Shown here: positions 26,437-34,967 of the stretch, in pieces | Numbering within the stretch: position 1 is the first letter of the stretch | Layout: each line of letters begins with the position of its first letter | Assembly (NCBI GenBank): GCA_938041955.1 | Contig: CALISD010000155.1 | Span: forward strand, 1-55,957 | Source of the DNA: an uncultured Granulosicoccaceae bacterium | GTDB lineage: Bacteria; Pseudomonadota; Gammaproteobacteria; Granulosicoccales; Granulosicoccaceae | Length of the DNA stretch: 55,957 nucleotides | Direction: 5' to 3' | Made by a program: the position numbers and the translations under genes | The notes under the pieces: model-generated | Databases searched by the model: none | What the model saw: only the letters and a program-made list of their open reading frames with translations | What the model was told of the DNA's origin: nothing

Positions 26437-28316
26437 GCAGCCTTCCTTATGATCGTATCATCGATAGGCTGCGCACTATCGCTGTTCAACTCTTCTGTAG
26501 AACGTGGTTTCCACATCGCTGAATACACCACGCCGCTCATTGCTATCACGTTAATCATGCCCCAGAACGTATTTAACAAAAGACCATCTAAGCCATAGGT
26601 CGCTGCACCGAATATTTGCCGAACCCATGCATAAATCAGTGCTCCAAGTGTTAACACGATGACAGATATCTGGGGCCAGACTAAATGTAGAAAAACACCA
26701 TCCTGTCTGGATTTTGGCGTGACAGGAAAACTGATTTTCTCGCCACGGAGAACGGTCCACAGTGCCTTTAAATTAATCGGGAAAAACGCCAGGTAACTAA
26801 ATTTTGATTTTGTAGTCGCAAGCCCCCACAACGCTAACATCGAACCAAGCTCTGTCATAAAAAGAAACGGGAAGATGTGTTTATAGAAATCCAGCGAGTA
26901 AGCCGTCACGGGCGCGATAGCAAATAAGAGAAATATAATCGGTGACGCTAAAAACACCACATTCCAGATAGCACCAAGGTATGACCATACGGTTGAACCG
27001 TACAAAATGCGCTGCGGCACACTCAGACCCTTTCTAAGCAGGAAATCGTCGTTCACTGCAATATCAAGTGTACCACCAGCATATTTGAATCTCTGAATCG
27101 TCCAGGTCAGCAGATCTTGTGGAGACAGCATTTTCGATTCAACTTCCGGGTGCATTACTGACTTCCATTGTCTGGAGGTATCAGAATGCAATTCAATGGA
27201 AGTGTATATATCTTCAGACACATGAAATTTATACGGCGTGAATTCCCGCTCCAGAAACACTTGCTGGCCGATATGCTGCACTACCGAATCGTCTGTACCT
27301 GCTTCACCGGTGAGTTGCTTTAACTTGCTGCTTCGTTTATCCGTTTCACTCAAAACAGCACTACCGAAGTTGGCCAAAGCCGTACTCATTGTCGCTTCTC
27401 TGCGATGGATCGATCCTGCTCCACAGCAAAAAGATGCATTCGCCCAGTTACGACGCCTGAGGATTACGTCGTAGAACATTTTCGGATCATTTACAAACGG
27501 GTCTTCCCCAACAACAATCTCACCAAAAACCCGACTGACAAACTTATCCACTACTCTGCCAGTTGAACCGAATCGCGCCAGCACATCTGACAGCGGTCGT
27601 CCTTCCGGCAGGTCAAAAAACCACTGAGGTGTTTGCACCCAGGCTACATTCGGATCTTTGAAATACCCAAGAGTATGTTCCAGGATAGTTGGGAATGGAC
27701 GCGTGTCAGCATCACAGATGACAATGAAGTCTCCACTGGTCTGTTCCATCGCATTACGCATATTGCCCGCTTTAAACCCGATGTTATTGTCACGGGTAAT
27801 ATAGTTGCAGCCCAACTCGTCTGCCAGCGCCCGCATAGTCGGCCTGTTGCCGTCATCCAGCACATGGATCCGGATATCTATGCTGTGCGGGTAGCTAATC
27901 TTTTTAGCATCTTCAAGGCTAAGTCTGACCAGTGACTCCTCTTCATCGTAAGTCGGGAAAAACACATCCACTAGTAACGGACGCTGAACAGATGACGAAA
28001 CATCAGTGGGTGAGTAGCATTCACTAATGCAGGCAGGCGCTGATTGCTTCCTGGTATCAGCTACGTGCCAAATGTTGAACACATAGAACAGCATGCCGAT
28101 ATACGCCCCGGTCTCTGCGACTACCAGCGGTATAGAAAACCACAATGCCTCAAAGTTTAATGAGGAGGTCCATCTCCAGTGCAAATACCAGGCACCAGTG
28201 AACACCGCTATCAATAAGCAAATCTGACCAATAGAATGTACTACCGGATTGATTTCTAATGGTGGTGGGGGCTTACGATCTTCAAACTTCCGAAAGTAGG
28301 GAACTGTATCATCCAC
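26433..28316 (-). CDS. BcsA-like processive family 2 glycosyltransferase (exopolysaccharide synthase)
   Basis: A 627-residue inner-membrane synthase. It has two N-terminal helices (about 28-85), a GT2 domain and four to five C-terminal helices. Motifs in order are LDDG (153-156), CDADTR (201-206), QTPQWFF (228-234), SED (367-369) and QRFKY (408-412). The last replaces the usual QxxRW acceptor motif, with Lys-Tyr in place of Arg-Trp. There is no C-terminal PilZ domain, so no direct c-di-GMP control is visible. The product is a beta-linked polysaccharide of unknown sugar. It is flanked by the partner-switch genes upstream and DUF3131 downstream. Confidence 0.9.
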   Translation of the reverse strand: MDDTVPYFRKFEDRKPPPPLEINPVVHSIGQICLLIAVFTGAWYLHWRWTSSLNFEALWFSIPLVVAETGAYIGMLFYVFNIWHVADTRKQSAPACISECYSPTDVSSSVQRPLLVDVFFPTYDEEESLVRLSLEDAKKISYPHSIDIRIHVLDDGNRPTMRALADELGCNYITRDNNIGFKAGNMRNAMEQTSGDFIVICDADTRPFPTILEHTLGYFKDPNVAWVQTPQWFFDLPEGRPLSDVLARFGSTGRVVDKFVSRVFGEIVVGEDPFVNDPKMFYDVILRRRNWANASFCCGAGSIHRREATMSTALANFGSAVLSETDKRSSKLKQLTGEAGTDDSVVQHIGQQVFLEREFTPYKFHVSEDIYTSIELHSDTSRQWKSVMHPEVESKMLSPQDLLTWTIQRFKYAGGTLDIAVNDDFLLRKGLSVPQRILYGSTVWSYLGAIWNVVFLASPIIFLLFAIAPVTAYSLDFYKHIFPFLFMTELGSMLALWGLATTKSKFSYLAFFPINLKALWTVLRGEKISFPVTPKSRQDGVFLHLVWPQISVIVLTLGALIYAWVRQIFGAATYGLDGLLLNTFWGMINVIAMSGVVYSAMWKPRSTEELNSDSAQPIDDTIIRKAA

Positions 28317-28323
28317 AAGTCAT

Positions 28324-28773
28324 TCACACCGTCGCCGGCGAAAGATCGAAACTTAGCCTGTAGATATTTTTACCTTTTGATCTTCTATAGCTGATCTCGT
28401 CACAAGCAGACTTAATCAATTGAATACCCCAACCAGATTCCGGGAGATCAACAATACTTATGTCCACACTCGGCATTCTAATGTCATCCTTTGAGTATTC
28501 ATTTGCCACTACATTGTCAATTTCCTGCCCTCGATCAGACACGGTTACCGTGAAGTCCGGATCCACAAATCGACAATTCAGTTCGATCAGCCCGTCTACC
28601 GGCACGTCTTTCGAATAATTGATTATGTTGTTCAGTAACTCGACTACCGCGAGTTCCACTTGATTCAGGGAAGGCTCAGCGTCCTCACTCGACAGCACAC
28701 ATAGGTGTCGCACCAGTTTTCCAACGTTGGAAATTTCTCTGCTGTCGTAGTTTATTGCAATTTTAATATTCAT
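28324..28773 (-). CDS. RsbW/SpoIIAB-like HATPase (anti-sigma type serine kinase)
   Basis: A 149-residue GHKL ATPase domain without a membrane anchor or sensor. The N-box is VELAVVELLNNI (E45, N48/N49), the G1 box is VSDRGQE (D80, G82) and the G2 box is SGWGIQLI (114-121). This is the form of partner-switch kinases that phosphorylate a STAS protein on serine. I start at the ATG at 28773 (MNIKIAINY), 28 bases after the STAS stop. The upstream in-frame extension overlaps the STAS gene and looks non-family. Confidence 0.87.
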   Translation of the reverse strand: MNIKIAINYDSREISNVGKLVRHLCVLSSEDAEPSLNQVELAVVELLNNIINYSKDVPVDGLIELNCRFVDPDFTVTVSDRGQEIDNVVANEYSKDDIRMPSVDISIVDLPESGWGIQLIKSACDEISYRRSKGKNIYRLSFDLSPATV

Positions 28774-28801
28774 GGTTGCCCCATGGAAAGAGAAGGTCGA
28801 G

Positions 28802-29140
28802 CTACGCGGCCTGCTTACTAAAGCAGGTATCGAAGTCATCGTGAATCTCGAAGATTCTATCCATATGTGTGAGTGTAAAAACTTCTTTTACGTTTTCATG
28901 AACGTTGCAAAAAGCAAGGCCACCACTGTTCTGAACAGCCTTATAGCAACCAATCACAGCCCCAAGTCCACTACTGTCCATAAACTCCACATTCGCCAAA
29001 TCAATGACGATTGTTATTTCGTGCTCTTGCGACAGATCAATTACACACTGACGGAATTCAGGCGCAACGATCGAGTCAAGGCGGGCAATGCCTGGTCGAA
29101 AAACAACGCATTTTTCGTATAGTTCATGCTCGAAATTCAT
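28802..29140 (-). CDS. STAS-domain anti-anti-sigma type protein
   Basis: A 112-residue single STAS domain. The phosphorylation loop FMDSSGLG (residues 53-60) offers Ser56/Ser57 as acceptor, after IVIDLANVEF. By analogy with SpoIIAA and RsbV, the HATPase encoded just downstream would phosphorylate it and the H-NOX-linked PP2C phosphatase would reactivate it. No sigma factor gene is near, so its output may be direct binding of the synthase machinery or of a distant partner. First gene of the minus-strand operon. Confidence 0.9.
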   Translation of the reverse strand: MNFEHELYEKCVVFRPGIARLDSIVAPEFRQCVIDLSQEHEITIVIDLANVEFMDSSGLGAVIGCYKAVQNSGGLAFCNVHENVKEVFTLTHMDRIFEIHDDFDTCFSKQAA

Positions 29141-29383
29141 TCTGGGTTCCTTTCGCTACAACGCGGTGTACTCTTCCAACGGCTAACACCGAGCGCACTT
29201 GAGCCTGTTCATGGGTCTTTTTATGACATTGCACAGTGCACCAAAACACGGCGCCCAAACAGTGAACTCAACGCAGCTAACGAATGTGAACTGATTCAAA
29301 ATTTTCTCTGCATAAAACAATTCTTCGGCACCAACAATGCACTGACAAGCGCACGCCTTGAAAGATGCTCCCTAGGACCGCAA

Positions 29384-30967
29384 ATGCAAACGGAAAACAG
29401 TTCAAAAACAAAAAGATATCAAGCTATATCTAAAACAAATGATATGCATAGGAATAAGTCTCCCTGGTCATGGATTGCCGGCGGAGCACTGGTTTTTGCT
29501 TTAGTTTTTACAAGTGGTTACACCGCGAGACATGTGGTATCCGGCAGCTCTGAAAATGCACTGATACAACCGAAGTTGTCAGCAGCCAAGGGTAGCGAAG
29601 AGATTGCAATTGATCAGCTATTCAGTCAGGACACAAACAACCATGACAGCTGCAGCGCAGAGCATTCCAACTCACAGTCTTGCCTGATTCAACCCGTAGC
29701 AAATAGCTGCACCATCGCAGACGAAGAACTTTGCCATGCAGACCTTGAAGTAGCTAAAACTGCTTGGAAGTACTTTGAAAATAACTACAACCCTGAAACC
29801 GGGTTGGTAAATGCGGTAGACAACTACCATTCGACCACCATGTGGGACACCGGCTCCGCACTTGCTGCAACTATTACTGCATACAACCTTGGACTGATTG
29901 ATTCCCGGGACTTTGACGAACGCATGATGGCGATGTTCAAGACGCTTTCAACTATGCAGCTCTTCAATGATGAAGCACCAAACAAGGTCTACAACACCAA
30001 AACGGTTGAGATGGTTGACTATGGAAATCAGGCTACCGACCAGGGCATCGGCGTTTCTATTTTGGATTTAGCACGCCTTATCTCGTGGCTAAACACTCTA
30101 AACTGCATGCACCCCCAGTACCACAGCGCCATTAACGCCACGCTTTCTCGATGGGATTACTCGAGGTTAATCAAAGACGGTAGCATGTACGGTATGGCGC
30201 TAGAAGGCGATACCATTGAAGTTCTACAGGAAGGCAGACTAGGCTACGAACAATACGCAGGCAAAATCCTGGAACACGTTGGCTTTGATTTGTCAGTCGC
30301 ATCTGACTACGAAAACGAATTTAGAAGCAACACAGACATTCTCGGTGTGGCAATCGCTCATGACACACGTGACCCACGTCAATTAGGCGCAAACAACTAC
30401 GTGGTCACCGAATCCTACGCCATGGATGCCATGGAACTGGGGCTCGACGAAAAAAATACCCAGCTACTACGTAACATTTTCGACGTACAGAAGAAACGCT
30501 GGCAACAGACAGGTATCGTCACAGCCATATCCGAGGACAACATCGATCAGGAGCCGTGGTTTCTATACAATTCCATCTTCAATTCCGGCCTTGCCTGGCA
30601 AACCACCAACAGCAGCAATACCAGTTACGATAACCTGAAAACAGTGTCTGTAAAGGCAGCTCTATCAATGGCTATGCTTTACCCCGAAGACGAATACAGT
30701 CAGGTATTAACCAATGCAGTAGCTCACGCTTATGATCCAGAAAAGGGTTGGTATTCCGGAATTTACGAAAACGGTGGTGGCTATAACAAGGCATTCACCG
30801 CCAATACGAACGGGGTAATCCTGGAGGGGCTGCTGCACAAGAAATACGGAGCACTCATTCCTCACTGCAAAAACTGCAGTCGACCACTGAAGATCAAAAG
30901 CCCGCTACTGGCGAAAGGTTCTGGCCAAGAGCAGTGTTCGACCTGCACTATTGCACAGAATGACTAG
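29384..30967 (+). CDS. DUF3131 membrane-anchored protein, polysaccharide-associated (copy B)
   Basis: A 527-residue paralogue of copy A. It has one membrane helix (about residues 28-47, WSWIAGGALVFALVFTSGY), a Cys-containing spacer and then the same DUF3131 domain: AWKYFENNYNPETGLVNAVD, MWDTGSALAATI, LQEGRLGYEQYA, SEDNIDQEPWF and KGWYSGIYENG. The C-terminus adds about 40 residues with CKNC and CSTC pairs, which could bind metal. I start at the ATG at 29384, six bases after AGGA. It is divergent from the STAS/synthase operon. Confidence 0.85.
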   Translation: MQTENSSKTKRYQAISKTNDMHRNKSPWSWIAGGALVFALVFTSGYTARHVVSGSSENALIQPKLSAAKGSEEIAIDQLFSQDTNNHDSCSAEHSNSQSCLIQPVANSCTIADEELCHADLEVAKTAWKYFENNYNPETGLVNAVDNYHSTTMWDTGSALAATITAYNLGLIDSRDFDERMMAMFKTLSTMQLFNDEAPNKVYNTKTVEMVDYGNQATDQGIGVSILDLARLISWLNTLNCMHPQYHSAINATLSRWDYSRLIKDGSMYGMALEGDTIEVLQEGRLGYEQYAGKILEHVGFDLSVASDYENEFRSNTDILGVAIAHDTRDPRQLGANNYVVTESYAMDAMELGLDEKNTQLLRNIFDVQKKRWQQTGIVTAISEDNIDQEPWFLYNSIFNSGLAWQTTNSSNTSYDNLKTVSVKAALSMAMLYPEDEYSQVLTNAVAHAYDPEKGWYSGIYENGGGYNKAFTANTNGVILEGLLHKKYGALIPHCKNCSRPLKIKSPLLAKGSGQEQCSTCTIAQND

Positions 30968-30977
30968 CTAGAAAACC

Positions 30978-30996
30978 GATTAGCCTCAGGCTAATC
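30978..30996 (+). promoter_or_regulatory. Hairpin covering the translation start region of the outer-membrane gene
   Basis: GATTAGCC and GGCTAATC form a perfect 8-bp stem with a TCA loop. The stem ends seven bases before the ATG at 31004 and contains the only AGG that could serve as a Shine-Dalgarno. It has no T-run. It could limit translation of the barrel gene, or act as a weak terminator or processing site between the two genes. Confidence 0.5.
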
Positions 30997-31003
30997 GTCG
31001 ACC

Positions 31004-32755
31004 ATGAGATCTTATCATCGGAAATTATTTGCCGTGCTGTGCTGCGTGGCACTCTCTTTTTCTGTGTCCGGGCCGACCAGTAGCGAGACGCTTCTATCTC
31101 ACATAAAAAATCTGCATTGCGCTCCCGATTCGAAAACCGCGGCAAATTACATAAGAAATATTCAGCGGGTAACGTTGTTTCCACCCGGCCTGCCGAACGA
31201 AACAAATGATGCGCAAAATCCGGCATTGCGAGCAGCGACTCTTGATAGGCTACTTACAACACTATATGCAAGCTCACAGAAATACCCGACCAACAAGGAC
31301 CTCATAGAAGAGGCTGTTATCCAATGGAATTTCTGCAGTGTTATTGACAACGGACAACTCTATGACCACACCATTGGCCAAAGAACAGTATCTCCATCTT
31401 CTCACTCACAACAACACTGGGCAGGATTCAAATCCTTTGGATTGGTCAACACCAGTGACACAGCTGATCGCTTTGACTTTACTACTCCATACAAAGACTC
31501 ACTGATAAGACCATTAGCTGACATCAAGCTGCTCGAAACTTATATAAAACACTGCCTTCCACACCCTGACGATGAACACCTTTACAGATCGTTTGGAAGA
31601 AACTTTATAAGTCGCCTTATTCCGGCTTCAAAACGGCAGAAAGATATAACAACCAGTCGACAGGCATTCGAATGCACTCCTTTACAAACCGCACCTGTCC
31701 CACCTCCTTCGCCAGAGTTGACTCCTGTAGCACCTCCACCTGCTGCACCTGCTGCACCTGCTGCACCTGCTGCTGACAAAAGTGAACATGCCGTCGAACC
31801 AGAAGAGCAAACCGTTCCTCTTAGTATCACGGAGCGCCCTGCACCATTGGAAATCAGCGCACCAGTTGAGTCAATCGACCCGCTAAAGGATCGAACTGAT
31901 GTGATCGAAGAAGCAGCTAAACCAGTGGTAGCCGCTGCCAAACCGGTTACAGATGACCTCTCTAATTCTGTAATAATTACTGACAGCAAACCCTTTGAGA
32001 CAACAAAGCAAACTTCGTCACCCGTGCCTAAAAACAGTATTCCGATCAAAATAAATACAATCCAAACATTAGAAAAGACAACAGTTGATTTTGATCCGCC
32101 CGCAGCGGTTGTCGTCATAGGCCCAGCCAACGGTGGCTCGGTAGCCTCAACCAATATCAACAATTCAAAAGGCTTCAGTGGTTCTATAACCCTGGAGAAC
32201 AAATCCTTCCAGGCAGACCAGACCAGCTTGAAACTGGCTTTCGCCTACAAGCCAATACAAGATAGCTATTGGTTCCTTCGCTCAGCATTTAATATCTCAA
32301 ACCAAAGCAATCCAGTGACGTACTCCTGGGGTATTGGCTACGATGACTGGCACTCAGGAACATGGGGAATACAACTTAACCACTGGGGTCCATTGAGCAG
32401 TGGGGACGGCCTGGATATTGACAATGCCGTGATCGAGACCAGCTACAAAATAAAAAGCAGCTGGCTGGAAAAGAACAACCTGGGTAGCTCTATAGCCCTG
32501 TCTTCACCGATCTCCGGAAAACCCTCGTTGAGTTGGGGTTGGTCCTGGAGTCCGTTTTCTGACTGGTTCGTACGGACCACTTTTATTAAACCAACAAGCG
32601 GTGGTGGACTGGACTGGTCGTATGGGTTTGGATTTACCCGCTATACGCCATCATCACTCAGTGTCGAGTACAACAATTGGGGAGTGAACCACTTTCCGAA
32701 TGCCAATTTCAAAGGCAATGGTCAGCTAAGTCTTATCTACCGCTGGGCCTTTTAG
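31004..32755 (+). CDS. Outer-membrane beta-barrel protein with helical N-terminus, probable polysaccharide exporter
   Basis: A 583-residue exported protein with a signal peptide (MRSYHRKLFAVLCCVALSFS). A mainly helical periplasmic domain (about 30-220) has four or more cysteines. A Pro/Ala-rich linker (about 225-390) includes PAAPAAPAAPA, encoded by a tandem 9-base repeat near 31738-31775. The C-terminal part (about 395-583) has aromatic beta strands, ending in the outer-membrane signal LSLIYRWAF. A periplasmic helical part joined to a small barrel recalls BcsC/PgaA-type exporters, though I see no clear TPR motif. It lies downstream of DUF3131 copy B. Confidence 0.72.
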   Translation: MRSYHRKLFAVLCCVALSFSVSGPTSSETLLSHIKNLHCAPDSKTAANYIRNIQRVTLFPPGLPNETNDAQNPALRAATLDRLLTTLYASSQKYPTNKDLIEEAVIQWNFCSVIDNGQLYDHTIGQRTVSPSSHSQQHWAGFKSFGLVNTSDTADRFDFTTPYKDSLIRPLADIKLLETYIKHCLPHPDDEHLYRSFGRNFISRLIPASKRQKDITTSRQAFECTPLQTAPVPPPSPELTPVAPPPAAPAAPAAPAADKSEHAVEPEEQTVPLSITERPAPLEISAPVESIDPLKDRTDVIEEAAKPVVAAAKPVTDDLSNSVIITDSKPFETTKQTSSPVPKNSIPIKINTIQTLEKTTVDFDPPAAVVVIGPANGGSVASTNINNSKGFSGSITLENKSFQADQTSLKLAFAYKPIQDSYWFLRSAFNISNQSNPVTYSWGIGYDDWHSGTWGIQLNHWGPLSSGDGLDIDNAVIETSYKIKSSWLEKNNLGSSIALSSPISGKPSLSWGWSWSPFSDWFVRTTFIKPTSGGGLDWSYGFGFTRYTPSSLSVEYNNWGVNHFPNANFKGNGQLSLIYRWAF

Positions 32756-32764
32756 AGGAGAATA

Positions 32765-32788
32765 AGCGGTCGACTGTCCCCGACCGCT
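32765..32788. terminator. Hairpin between convergent genes
   Basis: AGCGGTCG (32765-32772) pairs perfectly with CGACCGCT (32781-32788) around an 8-base loop, between the outer-membrane barrel gene (plus) and the metalloprotease gene (minus). On the minus strand it is followed by TTATTCT; on the plus strand there is no T-run. It probably acts as a shared terminator. Confidence 0.5.
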
Positions 32789-32802
32789 GTGCTTCAAGAA
32801 TC

Positions 32803-33711
32803 TTACAAATTTACCCGTGCCTTGCGGAATGTATTACAGTTTTCGATTTTTCCATTACGCAGCCCTTCAGTGAACCATTGCTGGCGCTCAGCAGAAGTAC
32901 CATGGGTATACATGCTCGGGTGGGGCTTGTGCCCGGCTTTACGCATAATGGTATCGTCTCCGATTTGCGCCGCCGCATTTAATCCTTCCTCGAGATCACC
33001 CTCCTCAAGAAAGCGGGTATTCTTCTGAGTGTGATGTGCCCAAACCCCGGCATAGCAATCGGCTTGCAGCTCAGTCAGCACTGATAGTCGATTTGCATCA
33101 GTCTTGGATACCTGACGCTGACGGCTTTGCACCTTCATTGAAGTACCTTCAAGATTCTGCACGTGGTGTGCTACTTCATGACCGATAACATAAGCCATTG
33201 CAAAATCACCCGCGGCACCCATTTTTTGCAGCTCGTTAAAAAAGTCTGTGTCTATGTATACCTGCTTGTCACCCGGGCAATAAAATGGCCCGGCTGCTGA
33301 ACTTTGCGTGCCGCACCCGGATCTCACCGCTCCCTTAAACAGAACAAGCTTCGGTGGCTGGTATGTCGAACCGTAGCTTCGGAAAATCTGGGTCCAGGTG
33401 TCTTCGGTATAGCCCAGAATTGAAGATACAAATTGACCCGCCTGATCATCTTGATTTGCACTGGCGTCATACTGCACACCGCCTGAACTCCCGGCTAAGC
33501 CACCACCAGATGCACCACCACCAAGACCACCGGTCATGTTGATTAGTTGCATCGGGTTGACGCCAAAAATAAGCCCAGCGACGACCAAACCGGCAGTCAT
33601 TAACAACCCCATACCAGAGCCACCTCTTTTCGGGGCTCTACCACCGCCGGCACCTCGACTACCACGTCGATCTTCGATGTTTCTACTTTTTCTACCTTGC
33701 TGCCAGCGCAT
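32803..33711 (-). CDS. YpfJ-type neutral zinc metallopeptidase
   Basis: A 302-residue protein of the PF04228 (YpfJ) family. The cytoplasmic N-terminus is basic and Gly-rich, followed by one membrane helix (about 35-50), a Gly/Ser linker and a catalytic domain with the zinc motif HEVAHH (178-183) and QADCYAGVWAHH. The ATG at 33711 (MRWQQG) has GGAG six bases upstream; the TTG four codons earlier would overlap it. Function in the envelope is not established for the family. Confidence 0.9.
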   Translation of the reverse strand: MRWQQGRKSRNIEDRRGSRGAGGGRAPKRGGSGMGLLMTAGLVVAGLIFGVNPMQLINMTGGLGGGASGGGLAGSSGGVQYDASANQDDQAGQFVSSILGYTEDTWTQIFRSYGSTYQPPKLVLFKGAVRSGCGTQSSAAGPFYCPGDKQVYIDTDFFNELQKMGAAGDFAMAYVIGHEVAHHVQNLEGTSMKVQSRQRQVSKTDANRLSVLTELQADCYAGVWAHHTQKNTRFLEEGDLEEGLNAAAQIGDDTIMRKAGHKPHPSMYTHGTSAERQQWFTEGLRNGKIENCNTFRKARVNL

Positions 33712-33869
33712 GTATGTCTCCAATCAAAACCAATTTGATGAATAATAATGCCTTATGCGGTGTGGGAACAGTGCCAATGTCGACTTTTGCCGACAAGGGA
33801 ACAACCGGAGAACACCAACCGCAGTGCACTTACCGATAAAAACGGGGGCTGCGCTCAAAGTTTCGAATG

Positions 33870-34628
33870 CTATTTGGCAGTAAACCCACCGTCAACGTAT
33901 ATCACCTGCCCTGTGATGTAATCTGACGCGGCCGAAGCAAGAAAGACAGTAATACCATCAAGATCTTTCATTTCACCATTACGACCAATCGCTGTCTGGC
34001 TGGCATTACGTGCTGCAATTTCTGCATCTTCAAATACTGCAGCTGTCAGTGCAGTGGGAAAGAAACCCGGGCCGATTGCATTACAGCAAATCCCATCCGC
34101 AGACCAGGCTTCTGCCATCGCTCGAGTTAACTGGGCAACGCCGCCCTTACTTGCGCCATACGCTGCACTATTAGGGAAAGCCCTTTCTGATTGCAGCGAA
34201 GCAATATTAATGACTTTGCCGCCACCACGTTCGCGCATCACAGGCAATAATTCACGGGCAAGAAAAAACGGCACCGTTAAATTTAAATATAGCGTGCTAT
34301 GCCATGACTCCGCGGTGATCTGGTCAGCCGGTTCACGTAAGTTAATTCCGGCTGTATTACAAAGAATATCCACCCCGCCAGCGACAGCAATTGCCTCTTT
34401 AAAAGTTTCTGCCAAGTCGGCAGTGGACAGATCGGTGCGCACAGCCACCCCGGGCCCCGGAAGTTGCTGCATTAACTCGTCTAATCGCGCAGCATCCCGG
34501 CCAACTGCAATAATGCTGGCACCCGCACCGGATAGCGCTATAGCTTGCTGCTTCCCAATGCCCGATGTCGCCCCGGTCACGAGCGCCACTTTATCCTTCA
34601 AACTGAAAATGTCGGCTGGATTTTTCAA
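33870..34628 (-). CDS. Short-chain dehydrogenase/reductase (SDR family)
   Basis: A 252-residue classical SDR. The cofactor motif is TGATSGIG (18-25), NTAG sits at 91-94, the catalytic set is S144, Y157 and K161, and the C-terminus is GQVIYVDGGFTAK. GRDAARL after beta-2 suggests NADP(H). It most resembles gluconate 5-dehydrogenase and 2-deoxy-D-gluconate 3-dehydrogenase relatives, but the substrate cannot be fixed. The start appears to be a TTG at 34628 with GGAG about nine bases upstream. It stands alone. Confidence 0.85.
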   Translation of the reverse strand: MKNPADIFSLKDKVALVTGATSGIGKQQAIALSGAGASIIAVGRDAARLDELMQQLPGPGVAVRTDLSTADLAETFKEAIAVAGGVDILCNTAGINLREPADQITAESWHSTLYLNLTVPFFLARELLPVMRERGGGKVINIASLQSERAFPNSAAYGASKGGVAQLTRAMAEAWSADGICCNAIGPGFFPTALTAAVFEDAEIAARNASQTAIGRNGEMKDLDGITVFLASAASDYITGQVIYVDGGFTAK

Positions 34629-34967
34629 ACCGCTACTCCATATTAATCAGCAAACATAGTAATCTTTTTCTAATAATTAATGCGCTACAGATGCTGAAAT
34701 ACGTTGTAATAGCGCTCAAAGAGTAGCCAAAAGTAACGTAAAACCACCAATCCCGGGAATCGTAAACTGTATTTATTCCTATAAATTACAATGATATAGC
34801 CTTTACCGACCCTGCATCCTAAGACCGAAAGTCAAAAAACACGCCAATGTTCCCCACTTGGGCTGCATCTGCAAATACTTCTACTACACTCTTCTCATAC
34901 CAGAACTAAAAACAAGCTGGTAACAGCCGAGTGCTGCAGTTAATAACTTTATAATGGGCAAATAAAA
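34629..34967. other. Intergenic region between SDR and FAS1 lipoprotein genes
   Basis: This 339-base AT-rich divergent region should carry both promoters. A perfect -10-like TATAAT on the plus strand is at 34950-34955 but has no good -35 and lies very near the ATG at 34968, which itself lacks a clear Shine-Dalgarno. I see no hairpins or repeats worth calling. Confidence 0.4.

Noticed and set aside
31738..31775. Tandem 9-base repeat considered as a regulatory or CRISPR-like array
   Set aside because: It is in frame and encodes the PAAPAAPA linker; units are contiguous with no spacers.
31582..32202. 206-codon open frame on the minus strand
   Set aside because: It is the complement of the Pro/Ala-rich linker of the outer-membrane gene; its Gly/Ala/Ser runs mirror that repeat.
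34054..34659. 201-codon open frame on the plus strand
   Set aside because: Antisense shadow of the SDR gene without any motif.
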